NCBI GenBank assembly: GCA_007131295.1
Contig: SLQW01000032.1
Location: 1-64,000, forward strand
Length of the DNA stretch: 64,000 nt
From: Pseudomonadales bacterium
GTDB taxonomy: Bacteria; Pseudomonadota; Gammaproteobacteria; Pseudomonadales; Azotimanducaceae
Direction: 5' to 3'
The translations under genes were made by a program, and so were the position numbers. Of this stretch, positions 45,054 through 52,730 are shown in pieces; positions within the stretch are counted from its first letter, which is position 1, and each line of letters opens with the position of its first letter. Under the pieces are notes generated by a model that did not search any database, was not told the DNA's origin, and was given only the letters and a program-made list of their open reading frames with translations.

Positions 45054-45441
45054 CCCCCACCACCGCCATGGCACGATCCGCATTTGGGAGCCGTCTTCTT
45101 TCGAGACCCGCTTCGTGCGACGCGACTGCATTCGTTCGGCGGCTGCGTCGCAGCCGATCGGACGGATCTGCTTGGAGCAGATCCGGTCTCGCCGTGCACG
45201 CCCGAAGGGTGCCCGCCAGGGATGGCGGGAAACAGCGCCTCCCAAAGGAAGGCGCTGTTTTCCACACGCTATTCGGCTCTTGTCGCTCTGACGGTCGCAG
45301 CAGTTTGTGGGAAGGAGTGGTGCCCCGCAGGGGCGGCGCTCCGATTCCCACGCCCGAGAATCCGGCCCCCTCTCCTGGATTGGAAGCACCCCGAGAAAAG
45401 CGCAGAATCGTAACGTTGACCGTCGGCACCGGAGCTCCTGC
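45054..45441. other. 388-bp spacer with hairpins between iorB and xdhC
   Basis: No credible gene. Two strong inverted repeats: CGGATCTGC-TTGGA-GCAGATCCG near 45162-45184, and AAACAGCGCCT-CCCAAAGGA-AGGCGCTGTTT near 45230-45261. A REP-like element (copy C) lies at 45306-45346. The stretch just after the iorB stop (TTTGGGAGCC...) resembles a decayed REP head. It may separate the iorAB and xdhC-mocA transcripts. Confidence 0.7.
45306..45346 (+). repeat. REP-like element, copy C
   Basis: TGTGGGAAGGAGTGG head, stem TGCCCC-GC-AGGGGCG, and tail GCGCTCCGATTCC. Confidence 0.85.
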
Positions 45442-46440
45442 ATGCAAGCCGTCGACCAGGCCGTACTGACCCGCGTTCGCGACACCCTTGCGGCAGGCAA
45501 GCCGTGCTGGCTTGCGACCATTGTCGCCACCTACGGTTCATCGCCGCGTCCAGTCGGCTCCCTGCTCTGCGTCGACCGTAAAGGAGAGATCGTCGGGTCG
45601 CTATCCGGTGGCTGCGTCGAGGACGACCTTATCGAGAAGCTCGTCGCCGGCGAACTGGTCAATGATCGTCCACGCCTGCTGAAATACGGCCTGGCCCCGG
45701 AAGATACCGAAAAGCTTGGCCTCCCCTGCGGCGGCCACCTGCACGTGGTGGTGGAACCACTCGCTGCGCGCCACGCCGACACCTTCGCCCACATCGTCAG
45801 ACGGCTGGACGCCCGGCGCTGCGTCAGCCGCCGCGTGCAGCTCGCCAGCGGCACGATGACCGCCAGCGACTGCGACGACTTCGCAGAACTGGAACTTCAC
45901 GAGCCACCGCACGGTCCGGTTATCTTGGAGCACACGTACGGCCCGCGCCGCCAGCTCTTCCTCATCGGCGCCGGCATGGTGTCACGCTATCTCGCCGAGA
46001 TGGCCCAGGCGCTGGATTACGAAGTCACCGTCTGTGACCCCCGCGAGCACATGCTCGAGCAGTGGGCCGTACCCGGCGTAAAGACCGTCTGTGCCATGCC
46101 TGACGATGGCGTACTGGCGCATGCGGATGATCCACGCTCTGCCATCATCGCCCTCACCCACGATCCGCGCATCGACGACATGGGTCTGATGGCAGCGCTC
46201 GAAAGCCAGGCCTGGTACGTGGGCGCCATGGGTTCCGAGCGCACCAGCGCGAAGCGACGTGAGCGTCTGGCTCAGCTCGACCTAACCCGGGAGCAGATCG
46301 AACGTCTGCACGCGCCCGTAGGACTGTCCATTGGCAGCAAGACGCCACCGGAGATCGCCATCGCTATCCTCGCCGAACTCACGGCACTCTCGAAAGCGTT
46401 GCCGGCGCGTGCCGACGCACGCTCTCGCGCCACCGCCTGA
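45442..46440 (+). CDS. xdhC: XdhC-family molybdenum hydroxylase maturation protein
   Basis: This 332-residue protein starts MQAVDQAVLTRVRDTLAAG and has GSSPRPVGSLL, SGGCVEDDLIEKL, LGLPCGGHLHVVVEP, a Rossmann motif LFLIGAGMVSRYLAEM and GAMGSERTSAKRRERL. XdhC inserts sulfurated Moco into xanthine-dehydrogenase-type enzymes. The ATG at 45442 has GGAG upstream; the frame's earlier start at 45307 lies inside the REP element. It likely serves IorB. Confidence 0.93.
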   Translation: MQAVDQAVLTRVRDTLAAGKPCWLATIVATYGSSPRPVGSLLCVDRKGEIVGSLSGGCVEDDLIEKLVAGELVNDRPRLLKYGLAPEDTEKLGLPCGGHLHVVVEPLAARHADTFAHIVRRLDARRCVSRRVQLASGTMTASDCDDFAELELHEPPHGPVILEHTYGPRRQLFLIGAGMVSRYLAEMAQALDYEVTVCDPREHMLEQWAVPGVKTVCAMPDDGVLAHADDPRSAIIALTHDPRIDDMGLMAALESQAWYVGAMGSERTSAKRRERLAQLDLTREQIERLHAPVGLSIGSKTPPEIAIAILAELTALSKALPARADARSRATA

Positions 46441-46554
46441 TCCGGGGTCGAGCACCATGACCAGCTGCCATAGCGACGTGGGCTACCCTCGGTTCGACTT
46501 CGACAACCGCTCTGCGCTCACCTTAGATCCGCGGCCGAGGTGCAGAGCGAACCG

Positions 46555-47169
46555 ATGACGGAGCAGGCGCTGCGAGGTGGTGGCCTCGTGCTCGCGGCCG
46601 GGGTCGGCCGCCGCTTCGGAAGCGACAAGCGACGCGCGCGCCTTGCCAGCGGCGATACGCTGCTCGAAACGACCCTCACGCGCTGGCTCCAAGCCCTGCC
46701 TGTCGTGCGCGCGGTACTCCGCGCAGCAACCGAACCCACCGAACGTGAGCTTGCCGCGAGTCTGCATGTCCGCTTCCCGGATCTCGCCATCACCCACGCA
46801 GCCCACTGGGCCGAGGGCATGGGCGCATCGCTGGCCGCCGGCATCGCCGACTGTCAGGACTGGGACTACGTGGTGATCGGTCTCGGCGACATGCCGGCAC
46901 TGCAGGAAGCGACGATCCACGCCATCGCGGTGGAACTCGAGGAGCGCTGCCGCAGCGGCGAAGTGGATGCCGTCGTCCGTCCCAGACACGACGACCGTCC
47001 CGGACACCCGGTAGGCTTCGGCAAGGGCCACTTCCGCGCCCTTCTGAACTCGTCAGGCGACATTGGTGCCCGCCGCGTTGTCTCGGCTCACGCCCACGTC
47101 ATTGATCTTCCCTGCAGCGACCCAGGCATTCACCGCGACATCGACACACCCGACCAGCTTCAGCTCTGA
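46555..47169 (+). CDS. mocA: MocA-like molybdenum cofactor cytidylyltransferase
   Basis: This 204-residue nucleotidyltransferase has GGLVLAAGVGRRFGSDKRRA (canonical LAAG-x-S/G-x-R-F-G), LGDMPALQEATI, DDRPGHPVGFGKGHFRALL, GDIGARRV and the C-terminal DIDTPDQL, as in MocA. It makes the MCD form of Moco used by xanthine-oxidase-family enzymes, matching iorAB and xdhC. A GTG at 46540 is an alternative start. It follows xdhC by 114 bp. Confidence 0.92.
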   Translation: MTEQALRGGGLVLAAGVGRRFGSDKRRARLASGDTLLETTLTRWLQALPVVRAVLRAATEPTERELAASLHVRFPDLAITHAAHWAEGMGASLAAGIADCQDWDYVVIGLGDMPALQEATIHAIAVELEERCRSGEVDAVVRPRHDDRPGHPVGFGKGHFRALLNSSGDIGARRVVSAHAHVIDLPCSDPGIHRDIDTPDQLQL

Positions 47170-47266
47170 CGCGCGCTTAGCCGCCAGCGAACCAATGCCG
47201 TTCGCGAGAATCCCCGATCGGCGGCGCAGCAGCAGGCAAGCGAGTCGTCAGCTCGAACAGCGAGGC

Positions 47267-48268
47267 TCAGCCTTGCTGGGTCTGCTCGTGTGGCGGCGTC
47301 TGAATCCACGCGAAGCGATCGGGATCAAGGACGGACTCGCCATCGAAGCGATAAGCCACCAGTCGCCCACCCGTAACCATGGAGTAGTCCAGACAGCAGA
47401 CGTTGTGCGCCTGCAGTGCCGGCGTGCCGGCGCGCCAGTAGTGACCGAAGAACACCGGCGGGGCGTCCTCCGGATAACTGAGCACGCGCGCACGCGTCCC
47501 CGCGTCGAGGGGCTGTTCGTGCAGGTCGGCGGGCAGCGGGTCGGGCTGAAAGGCGACATCGCCCAGAGTGCTCGCATCCCGAGTCCAGAACGCGGTCCGG
47601 AAGTAACGACGCTCGAGACCGTCACGCCCACGCATCACGCGCTCGCCGGGGAGCTCCAGCTCGGTGCCATTGAGAATCCGGTCGAGAAAGCGGTGCGTCA
47701 GCGACCCGCGATAGCAAGCGGCCCGGGCGAGGCTGCTGGTCAGCGTACGCTCATCGTGACGGGCGACGAACTGCGCCAAGAGCGCTTCGTCCCAGCAGGC
47801 ATGGATCACACGCAAGGCCGGGCTCTCGAGCCAGAGCGGCATCGCATGAATCCACTCCAGTGTAGCCGCGAGATCGCCAGGGTGGTCTGCAAACGCCTCC
47901 AGCGTTTCCGCGAGCCCGCGCTTGTTGCGCTCAGTACGCGGCCGCAGCCACTCCCGACCGCTGTCCTCAGGCGCGCGAAAGAACCAGCCGGCCAGGTTGT
48001 ATTCGTGATTGCCGAGCACGACCTGGGCCGCACCCGCGTCTACCATCTCCCTGATTCTGAGTACGGTCTCCCGTACGGCCGGGCCGCGGTCGATGAGATC
48101 CCCGGTGAACAGAGCGATGCGCTGAGGGTGACGCCAGACACCGTGCTCGCGACGGTAGCCCATGCCTTCGAGCAGGGCGAACACGGCGTCGGCGCAGCCA
48201 TGGACGTCGCCGATCAGGTCGTAGGCGTGAAAATCGGGATCGAGTTCGGTCGGGTCGACATCAGACAT
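47267..48268 (-). CDS. Calcineurin-like metallophosphoesterase
   Basis: This 333-residue protein has the PPP-type binuclear metal motifs GDVHG, GDLIDRG and GNHEYN, with a distal His in VIHA and FFGHYWR. It resembles bacterial PrpA/ApaH-like phosphatases and an uncharacterised group of longer members. The substrate could be a phosphoprotein or dinucleoside polyphosphate. Convergent with mocA, 97 bp apart; nadK lies 57 bp upstream on the same strand and may be co-transcribed. Confidence 0.88.
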   Translation of the reverse strand: MSDVDPTELDPDFHAYDLIGDVHGCADAVFALLEGMGYRREHGVWRHPQRIALFTGDLIDRGPAVRETVLRIREMVDAGAAQVVLGNHEYNLAGWFFRAPEDSGREWLRPRTERNKRGLAETLEAFADHPGDLAATLEWIHAMPLWLESPALRVIHACWDEALLAQFVARHDERTLTSSLARAACYRGSLTHRFLDRILNGTELELPGERVMRGRDGLERRYFRTAFWTRDASTLGDVAFQPDPLPADLHEQPLDAGTRARVLSYPEDAPPVFFGHYWRAGTPALQAHNVCCLDYSMVTGGRLVAYRFDGESVLDPDRFAWIQTPPHEQTQQG

Positions 48269-48325
48269 GCCGCCATTATAGGGGCGAACGCAGTGGCGCG
48301 CGGGATCGTGGCGATCCCGCGTGGC

Positions 48326-49222
48326 TCAAGTCCCGTTGCGCCGGTCGCCGAGGCGGGAGCCCCAGTCCAACTTGGAGCGGCAACTTTCGTAGAACGAGTG
48401 ATCCAGAGGGTGCAGCAGTTTCAGCGGGCCGGGGCGCTTACGCACCACGATGCGATCACCGGGCTCGGTCTGCAGGTCCACCTGTGAATCGCAGCTCACC
48501 TGCGGCGAGGTGTCGTTGTAATCACCGATCACGATGGTCAGTTCACAGGTGCCCTGCACCACCAGTGGCCTGCTCGTAAGCGTGTGCGGAAACATGGGTA
48601 CGACACAGATCGCATCCAGACGCGGATGCATGATCGGCCCGCCGGCAGAAAGCGCGTAAGCTGTCGAGCCGGTGGGTGTACAGACGATCAGGCCGTCCGA
48701 ACGCTGCTCGTAGACGAACTCCTCGTCAACGTAGAGTTCGAACTCCATCATCCGCGAGAGCGTTCCGGCGTGGATGACAACGTCGTTGAGTGCTGCGCCC
48801 GTTGCCACCGTGACGCCTGCGCGCAGGATCGCGGCTTCGAGCAGGAAGCGTTCATCGAGCCGATAGCGCCCGTCGAGCACTTCGCCGATGCGCGCCTCGA
48901 CCTCCTCCGGCGAAATGTCCGCCAGGAATCCCAACGAGCCGCGATTGACACCTACCACCGGGACGCCGGAAACCGCCAACTCGCGCGCAACGCCCAGCAG
49001 GCTGCCATCGCCGCCTATCACGATCACCAAGTCGCAGTGGCCGCCGAGATCATGTCGGTGGCAGACTCGGGGCTTTGCCTCGGCGCCGCTCAGCATGCTC
49101 GCACTCGGCTCCTCCACCAGTACGTTGACGCCGCGCGCCTGCAACAGGCCGTAGATGCGAACCAGCGTATCGGCCACCAGAGGATTGCCTAGCCGGGCAA
49201 TCAGTCCGACAGTTTCAAACAT
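48326..49222 (-). CDS. nadK: NAD kinase
   Basis: This 298-residue protein has the NAD-kinase motifs VIGGDGSLLGVAR, GVNRGSLGFLADI, CTPTGSTAYALSAGGPI and DLQTEPGDRIVVRKRPGPL. It phosphorylates NAD to NADP. The start ATG 49222 (MFETVGLIARLG) fits the family, but an ATG at 49264 has the better AAGG Shine-Dalgarno, so the protein may be 14 residues longer. Confidence 0.94.
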   Translation of the reverse strand: MFETVGLIARLGNPLVADTLVRIYGLLQARGVNVLVEEPSASMLSGAEAKPRVCHRHDLGGHCDLVIVIGGDGSLLGVARELAVSGVPVVGVNRGSLGFLADISPEEVEARIGEVLDGRYRLDERFLLEAAILRAGVTVATGAALNDVVIHAGTLSRMMEFELYVDEEFVYEQRSDGLIVCTPTGSTAYALSAGGPIMHPRLDAICVVPMFPHTLTSRPLVVQGTCELTIVIGDYNDTSPQVSCDSQVDLQTEPGDRIVVRKRPGPLKLLHPLDHSFYESCRSKLDWGSRLGDRRNGT

Positions 49223-49560
49223 GGCGGGATGGGCGGCGGCGGACAATTCAGACACCGGCTTCATGCGCCTTGCCAGCGGACAAATGACGATTCGGAAGTC
49301 GAACGCCAGCGGCCAGCCAACCCTCGCTTTCCATGGCGGATCTCCTCATCCCCTGGACGCCGGCCGCAGCCAAACGCTTCGAAAAGGCCTTATAGCAGAC
49401 TCACCCGCCTTGCCTGCAAGCCTCGCGTACTGCTGCCGGGCCACCGAAATAGGCGCTGCGCGGCAAACTCCGTTTCTTCAAGCAACTATTGCATTAGCGT
49501 TGCGTCCGGCGCAACCTTGCGCCATCGGACAGCAGACATCCCAGCGGAGCCATTGCGGTC
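49223..49560. other. 338-bp spacer between nadK and cysE
   Basis: This divergent promoter region holds no gene I can support. A short inverted repeat GTTGCG-TCCGG-CGCAAC sits near 49499-49515, about 46 bp before the cysE start, and could belong to the cysE leader. A/T-richer sequence (CAAGCAACTATTGCATTAGC) just upstream probably contains the cysE promoter. Confidence 0.4.
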
Positions 49561-50406
49561 ATGCGAGCTGCGATCGAAAGACGCTACGACAACGAGGTCG
49601 CGCAGATGCAAGCCAGCGTCGATTTCGACGGTGCGCCCAGCCTCTGGGCCGCCATCCGCCGCGAGGCTCTGGTCCTCGTAGAGCACGAGCCGATTCTCGG
49701 CAGCTTCTATCACTCGACCATCCTCAACCACGACGATCTCGGCGCCGCGCTCTCCTTTCACCTCGCGAACAAGCTCGACAGCGCGGTGCTCCCCGCGATG
49801 CTGATTCGGGAAGTGGTGGAGGAGGCCATCGCCGCCGACCCTAGCATTCTCAAGGCGGCAGAGATCGACATCATCGCGACGCGCACACGCGACCCCGCCT
49901 GCAACCATTTCGCGACGCCCTTCCTCTACTTCAAGGGGTTCCATGCGCTGCAGGCCCACCGGGTCGCCCATTGGCTCTGGATCGAGGGTCGTCATCCGCT
50001 GGCGCTGTTCATGCAGAACCAGGTCAGTGCGACCCTCGGTGTCGACATTCATCCGGCGGCCCGCCTCGGCAGTGGCATCATGCTCGACCACGCCACCGGC
50101 ATCGTCATGGGAGAGACCTCCGTGGTAGAGGACGATGTGTCCATCCTCCACTCCGTGACACTCGGCGGTACCGGCAAGGAAACCGGCGATCGCCATCCGA
50201 AGATCCGGCGCGGTGTCCTGCTCTCCGCCGGGGCCAAGATCATAGGCAACATCGAAGTGGGCGAAGGCGCCAAGGTCGGCGCCGGTTCGGTGGTGCTGGA
50301 GGACGTGCCGGCTCACGTCACCGTCGCCGGCGTTCCTGCGAAGATAGTGGGTCGGCCCGGCTGCGACTCGCCGGCGCTCGACATGAATCAGAGCCTCGCG
50401 GACTGA
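49561..50406 (+). CDS. cysE: Serine O-acetyltransferase
   Basis: This 281-residue long-type CysE has an N-terminal helical domain then a left-handed beta-helix of hexapeptide repeats: DIHPAARLGSGIMLDHATGIVMGETSVVEDDVSI (described in pieces) and GNIEVGEGAKVGAGSVVL. It makes O-acetylserine for cysteine synthesis. The fit to E. coli CysE begins about residue 17; ATG 49606 with GAGG upstream is a credible alternative start. It pairs conceptually with cysDNC in the same window. Confidence 0.95.
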   Translation: MRAAIERRYDNEVAQMQASVDFDGAPSLWAAIRREALVLVEHEPILGSFYHSTILNHDDLGAALSFHLANKLDSAVLPAMLIREVVEEAIAADPSILKAAEIDIIATRTRDPACNHFATPFLYFKGFHALQAHRVAHWLWIEGRHPLALFMQNQVSATLGVDIHPAARLGSGIMLDHATGIVMGETSVVEDDVSILHSVTLGGTGKETGDRHPKIRRGVLLSAGAKIIGNIEVGEGAKVGAGSVVLEDVPAHVTVAGVPAKIVGRPGCDSPALDMNQSLAD

Positions 50407-50419
50407 CGCGCTCGCGGCG

Positions 50420-50620
50420 ATGGGCCTGTTTCGGCGAGCGCTGATAGTTCTCGCAGCTCTGACGCTGCTTGCCGTTGCAGCCTTGCTGCTGCGCTGGCTG
50501 AGCGTCGACCCTGCCCCCGGGGAGACACCGGTTGCGAGCCTCGCCACGACCACAGGAATCACGTTGACACCCCGACGCCATTCAGTATCATGCGCGTCTC
50601 CCGAACGGGAGGGTGTTTAG
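50420..50620 (+). CDS. Doubtful small membrane ORF
   Basis: This 66-codon frame has one hydrophobic stretch (MGLFRRALIVLAALTLLAVA...). The second half is read through the tRNA promoter and ends inside tRNA-Val, which argues against a conserved protein. The hydrophobic N-terminus and its position 13 bp after cysE are the only support. It may be a decayed gene or chance. Confidence 0.2.
   Translation: MGLFRRALIVLAALTLLAVAALLLRWLSVDPAPGETPVASLATTTGITLTPRRHSVSCASPEREGV
50564..50591 (+). promoter_or_regulatory. Promoter of the tRNA-Val/tRNA-Asp operon
   Basis: Perfect -35 TTGACA (50564-50569), 16-bp spacer, -10 TATCAT (50586-50591), followed by a GC-rich discriminator (GCGCG) typical of stringently controlled stable-RNA promoters. 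It lies 19 bp before the tRNA-Val 5' end. Confidence 0.8.
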
Positions 50621-50686
50621 CTCAGTTGGGAGAGCGTCGGCCTTACAAGCCGAAGGTCGCAGGTTCGACCCCTGCAACACCCACCA
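50611..50686 (+). tRNA. tRNA-Val (anticodon TAC)
   Basis: This 76-nt sequence has a 7-bp acceptor stem GGGTGTT/AACACCC, D-loop AGCTCAGTTGGGAGAGC, anticodon TAC in CCTTACAAG, T-loop GGTTCGACCCC and an encoded CCA. Confidence 0.97.
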
Positions 50687-50701
50687 CGCATTGGGATCAG
50701 C

Positions 50702-50778
50702 GGAGCGGTAGTTCAGCTGGTTAGAATACCGGCCTGTCACGCCGGGGGTCGCGGGTTCGAGTCCCGTCCGCTCCGCCA
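50702..50778 (+). tRNA. tRNA-Asp (anticodon GTC)
   Basis: This 77-nt sequence has acceptor stem GGAGCGG/CCGCTCC, D-arm AGTTCAGCTGGTTAGAATACC, anticodon GTC in CCTGTCACG, T-loop GGTTCGAGTCC and an encoded CCA. It lies 15 bp after tRNA-Val in one operon. Confidence 0.97.
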
Positions 50779-50815
50779 CTTCTAACCGTTTTCCAAGATT
50801 AGACGATTCTCAGCC

Positions 50816-50831
50816 CGGCGTGAGCACGCCG
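50816..50831 (+). terminator. Hairpin downstream of tRNA-Asp
   Basis: CGGCGTG-AG-CACGCCG, a 7-bp perfect stem with a tight loop 38 bp after the tRNA. Possible terminator of the tRNA operon; no T-tract. Confidence 0.4.
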
Positions 50832-50840
50832 CGAGTCGCG

Positions 50841-50882
50841 GTGCGTGGCACCCAGTGCGTGGCACCCAGTGCGTGGCACCCA
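50841..50882. repeat. Three 14-bp tandem repeats downstream of tRNA-Asp
   Basis: GTGCGTGGCACCCA occurs three times in exact tandem (50841, 50855, 50869). Each unit contains the small palindrome GTGC-GTG-GCAC. Confidence 0.95.
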
Positions 50883-50885
50883 AGC

Positions 50886-50922
50886 CGAGTCCCGGCCGCC
50901 CCGCCACTTCTAACCGATTCCT
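50886..50922 (+). repeat. Second copy of the tRNA-Asp 3' end
   Basis: This segment matches 32 of 37 bases of 50758-50794, which spans the T-arm, acceptor 3' strand, CCA and 16 bp beyond tRNA-Asp. The copies are 128 bp apart with the 14-bp triple repeat in between. No integrase gene is nearby. Confidence 0.85.
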
Positions 50923-50981
50923 TCCTTTTCAGCACCGTCCGATCTGCTTCGCCGGACCAAGCGCAGGCGTTGCGAGAACCT

Positions 50982-51025
50982 GGTGGGGAGGTGCGCTCGC
51001 CGCAGGCGAGTGCGCCGCCGATCTG
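50982..51025 (+). repeat. REP-like element, copy E (divergent)
   Basis: GGTGGGGAGGTGCG head, stem CTCGCC-GCA-GGCGAG, and tail TGCGCCGCCGATCTGC. It is the most diverged of the five copies. Confidence 0.7.
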
Positions 51026-51603
51026 CTTCGCTCCCGCCAGCGTCGCTCATGCTGATCAGCACCCCTCCCTGATGGCACCACACCGTCGCATGGCAGCGCC
51101 ACGGACGCCGGAGTCCGATCAAAGCCCTTTGCGGAAGCGCCGGCGAAACCAAATGATTCATGGACTTGCCAGCAGTGCTTAACGAAAACTTCATGATTCA
51201 AGGCGATCATGGCAGCCCGTTACGGCCAACGCGAGCCTGATAATCATGTACGCCCCAAACCGCTGCGAACCGCTGAATGAACCCACCGAGCCCGATGACT
51301 TCGACGACGGCGTGGAGATGTAACCCTTCCACGCCGCGTCAACCCGCCTCGAGCCTCGTTTCAAGCCCTTCCGCTTCCCTCTTGAACGCCGTTCACGCCA
51401 ATCAAATCAGTTAGTTAAACGATCCGCTGACCATCGGTCCACGATCTCGCCAACTCCGTCACAAACCGAACGTGAAGGGGTAGTGCGTTATGGCAGCTCG
51501 AGCGGTTCTAGACTTCACTCAAAGTACGGCGCGGCGCCCCTGCAGTCACTCTGCTGCGGGAGATAGCCCCAGGGCTCGCAGTACCAGCATTCGGAGGCAA
51601 CAG
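51026..51603. other. Gene-free stretch upstream of the coiled-coil gene
   Basis: No supported gene. A 25-codon ORF at 51246-51323 ends in an acidic tail (EPTEPDDFDDGVEM) and cannot be confirmed. The octamer ATGATTCA occurs twice (near 51150 and 51192). A/T-rich sequence near 51400-51420 (AATCAAATCAGTTAGTTAAAC) may hold the promoter for the downstream gene. An open frame extends from 51490 in frame with that gene but lacks its own RBS. Confidence 0.4.
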
Positions 51604-52506
51604 ATGGACTGGCGGCAACGCAATCTCATGGCCGAGGCGATCTTCCTATTCGAGGGTGACGAGATCATCATCGAGCTGCGCTATGACGATTTCCGCGCCA
51701 AGCTGCTTAACGGTGAAAGCATCGAACCGTTCAAGGACGAGACAGTCCGCGGCGCCTACATCGCCATTGGGGACGGCCTTACCGTGGAGGCGGTCTGCCT
51801 GTTTCTGGTGCAGTTCGACAAGCACGGTGTCGGTCAGGCCGACTGGAACCTGCCGGTGCGCGAGCTGGCCCACGCCAGCGGCGATGGGCCAGATCTCGGT
51901 GCCGGGCCGATTCGCCTCGCTGGCCGCGGCCAGTGCTCAATCCCCTGGCACAACCTTCGCCTTTGGATGCCGCGAGATCCGAACCAGGTGGTGGTGTGCA
52001 AACAGATCCAGGCAGCGGTCAGCCGCAACAGCCTCGGTTTCCGAGCCGTACGTCCGACCAAGCTGACAGCGCTCGCCCTGGAGGGCGATCGCGGCACGAT
52101 CATGAAGACCCAGAAGATGCCATCGCTCGCCGACCACCCGGCGGCTGCCGCACTCGTCGGCAAACCTGCGATTCCGGACCGGCCCGAACTCGGTGCCCAC
52201 CCTCGGCAACCTCTGGAGTTGAACGTCCGCGCAGCGGATTTGCGCACCAGCGGTGCAATCCGGGCGCTGAAGGAAGCCGAAGCAAGCTTTGAGCGCGCCT
52301 TCGGGCGTGAGGGCCGGCTCAGCGAAGAGCAGGCGAAGCGGGCGCGCAACCTCGGCGCTGCCATCGCCCAACTCCGCGCAGCTCACGCCCGCGAGCTGGC
52401 GCAGGTGCGTTCTGCTCACGAGCGCACCGTTTCCAGCCTGAAAAACGAGATTCAGCGGCTGCGAGTCGAGATTGAGCGCTTGAGCAAGCGCCGCGAGATG
52501 TCCTGA
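51604..52506 (+). CDS. Conserved hypothetical protein with C-terminal coiled coil
   Basis: This is 300 residues from ATG 51604 (GGAGG six bases upstream). Residues about 10-135 form a compact alpha/beta domain (AIFLFEGDEIIIELRYDDF, AYIAIGDGLTVEAVCLFLV, ADWNLPVRELA, GPIRLAGRGQCSIPWHNLRLW). Residues about 215-300 form a long coiled coil ending SLKNEIQRLRVEIERLSKRR. The domain looks like a conserved gammaproteobacterial family of unknown function; the coiled coil suggests oligomerisation. It stands alone, with a hairpin directly at its stop. Confidence 0.8.
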   Translation: MDWRQRNLMAEAIFLFEGDEIIIELRYDDFRAKLLNGESIEPFKDETVRGAYIAIGDGLTVEAVCLFLVQFDKHGVGQADWNLPVRELAHASGDGPDLGAGPIRLAGRGQCSIPWHNLRLWMPRDPNQVVVCKQIQAAVSRNSLGFRAVRPTKLTALALEGDRGTIMKTQKMPSLADHPAAAALVGKPAIPDRPELGAHPRQPLELNVRAADLRTSGAIRALKEAEASFERAFGREGRLSEEQAKRARNLGAAIAQLRAAHARELAQVRSAHERTVSSLKNEIQRLRVEIERLSKRREMS

Positions 52507-52547
52507 GGGGCTTCACGAAGCCGGGCGAGGACCGGCTGAAGCCCCTC
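52505..52547 (+). terminator. Inverted repeat at the end of the coiled-coil gene
   Basis: GAGGGGCTTCA ... TGAAGCCCCTC is a perfect 11-bp stem with a 21-nt loop that starts at the stop codon. Terminator or transcript-stabilising hairpin. Confidence 0.55.
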
Positions 52548-52642
52548 TGGCAACCTGTTTGGATGTCCCCGTCCCCTCCCTTAGTGCGCCCCTGGCGCAC
52601 TTTTCTTTTGTGCCCCCAAAACCTGCAGCCGCAGCAGCCATT

Positions 52643-52680
52643 TGTGGGAAGGTGTGCTCGCCAACGGCGAGCGCGCCGAT
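52643..52680 (+). repeat. REP-like element, copy D (best match)
   Basis: TGTGGGAAGGTGTG head, stem CTCGCC-AAC-GGCGAG, and tail CGCGCCGATGA. The five copies share TGTGGGAAGG-N-GTG, a variable 5-7 bp GC palindrome, and (C)GCGCCGAT. The layout is like the short palindromes (REPs) of Pseudomonas, whose head is TGTGGGAG. Confidence 0.88.
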
Positions 52681-52730
52681 GAAGACGCCGAATCACCGCA
52701 AACCACAACCCGGCCCGACACCCACCGCGA

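Noticed and set aside
44112-45530. 472-codon minus-strand frame
   Set aside because: Antisense to iorB and through the REP-bearing spacer; no domain seen.
47063-48487. 474-codon plus-strand frame
   Set aside because: Antisense to the metallophosphoesterase and nadK; high-GC shadow.
50588-50779. 63-codon minus-strand frame with GLEPATPGVTGRYSNQL
   Set aside because: It is entirely antisense to tRNA-Val and tRNA-Asp; this is a common false protein call.
50758-50922. Active attachment site for an integrated island
   Set aside because: The two tRNA-Asp 3' copies are only 128 bp apart with no integrase or cargo between them, so at most a relic.
51246-51323. 25-codon ORF with an acidic tail
   Set aside because: Too short to judge, weak RBS and overlapping alternative frames; kept only as a note in the spacer entry.
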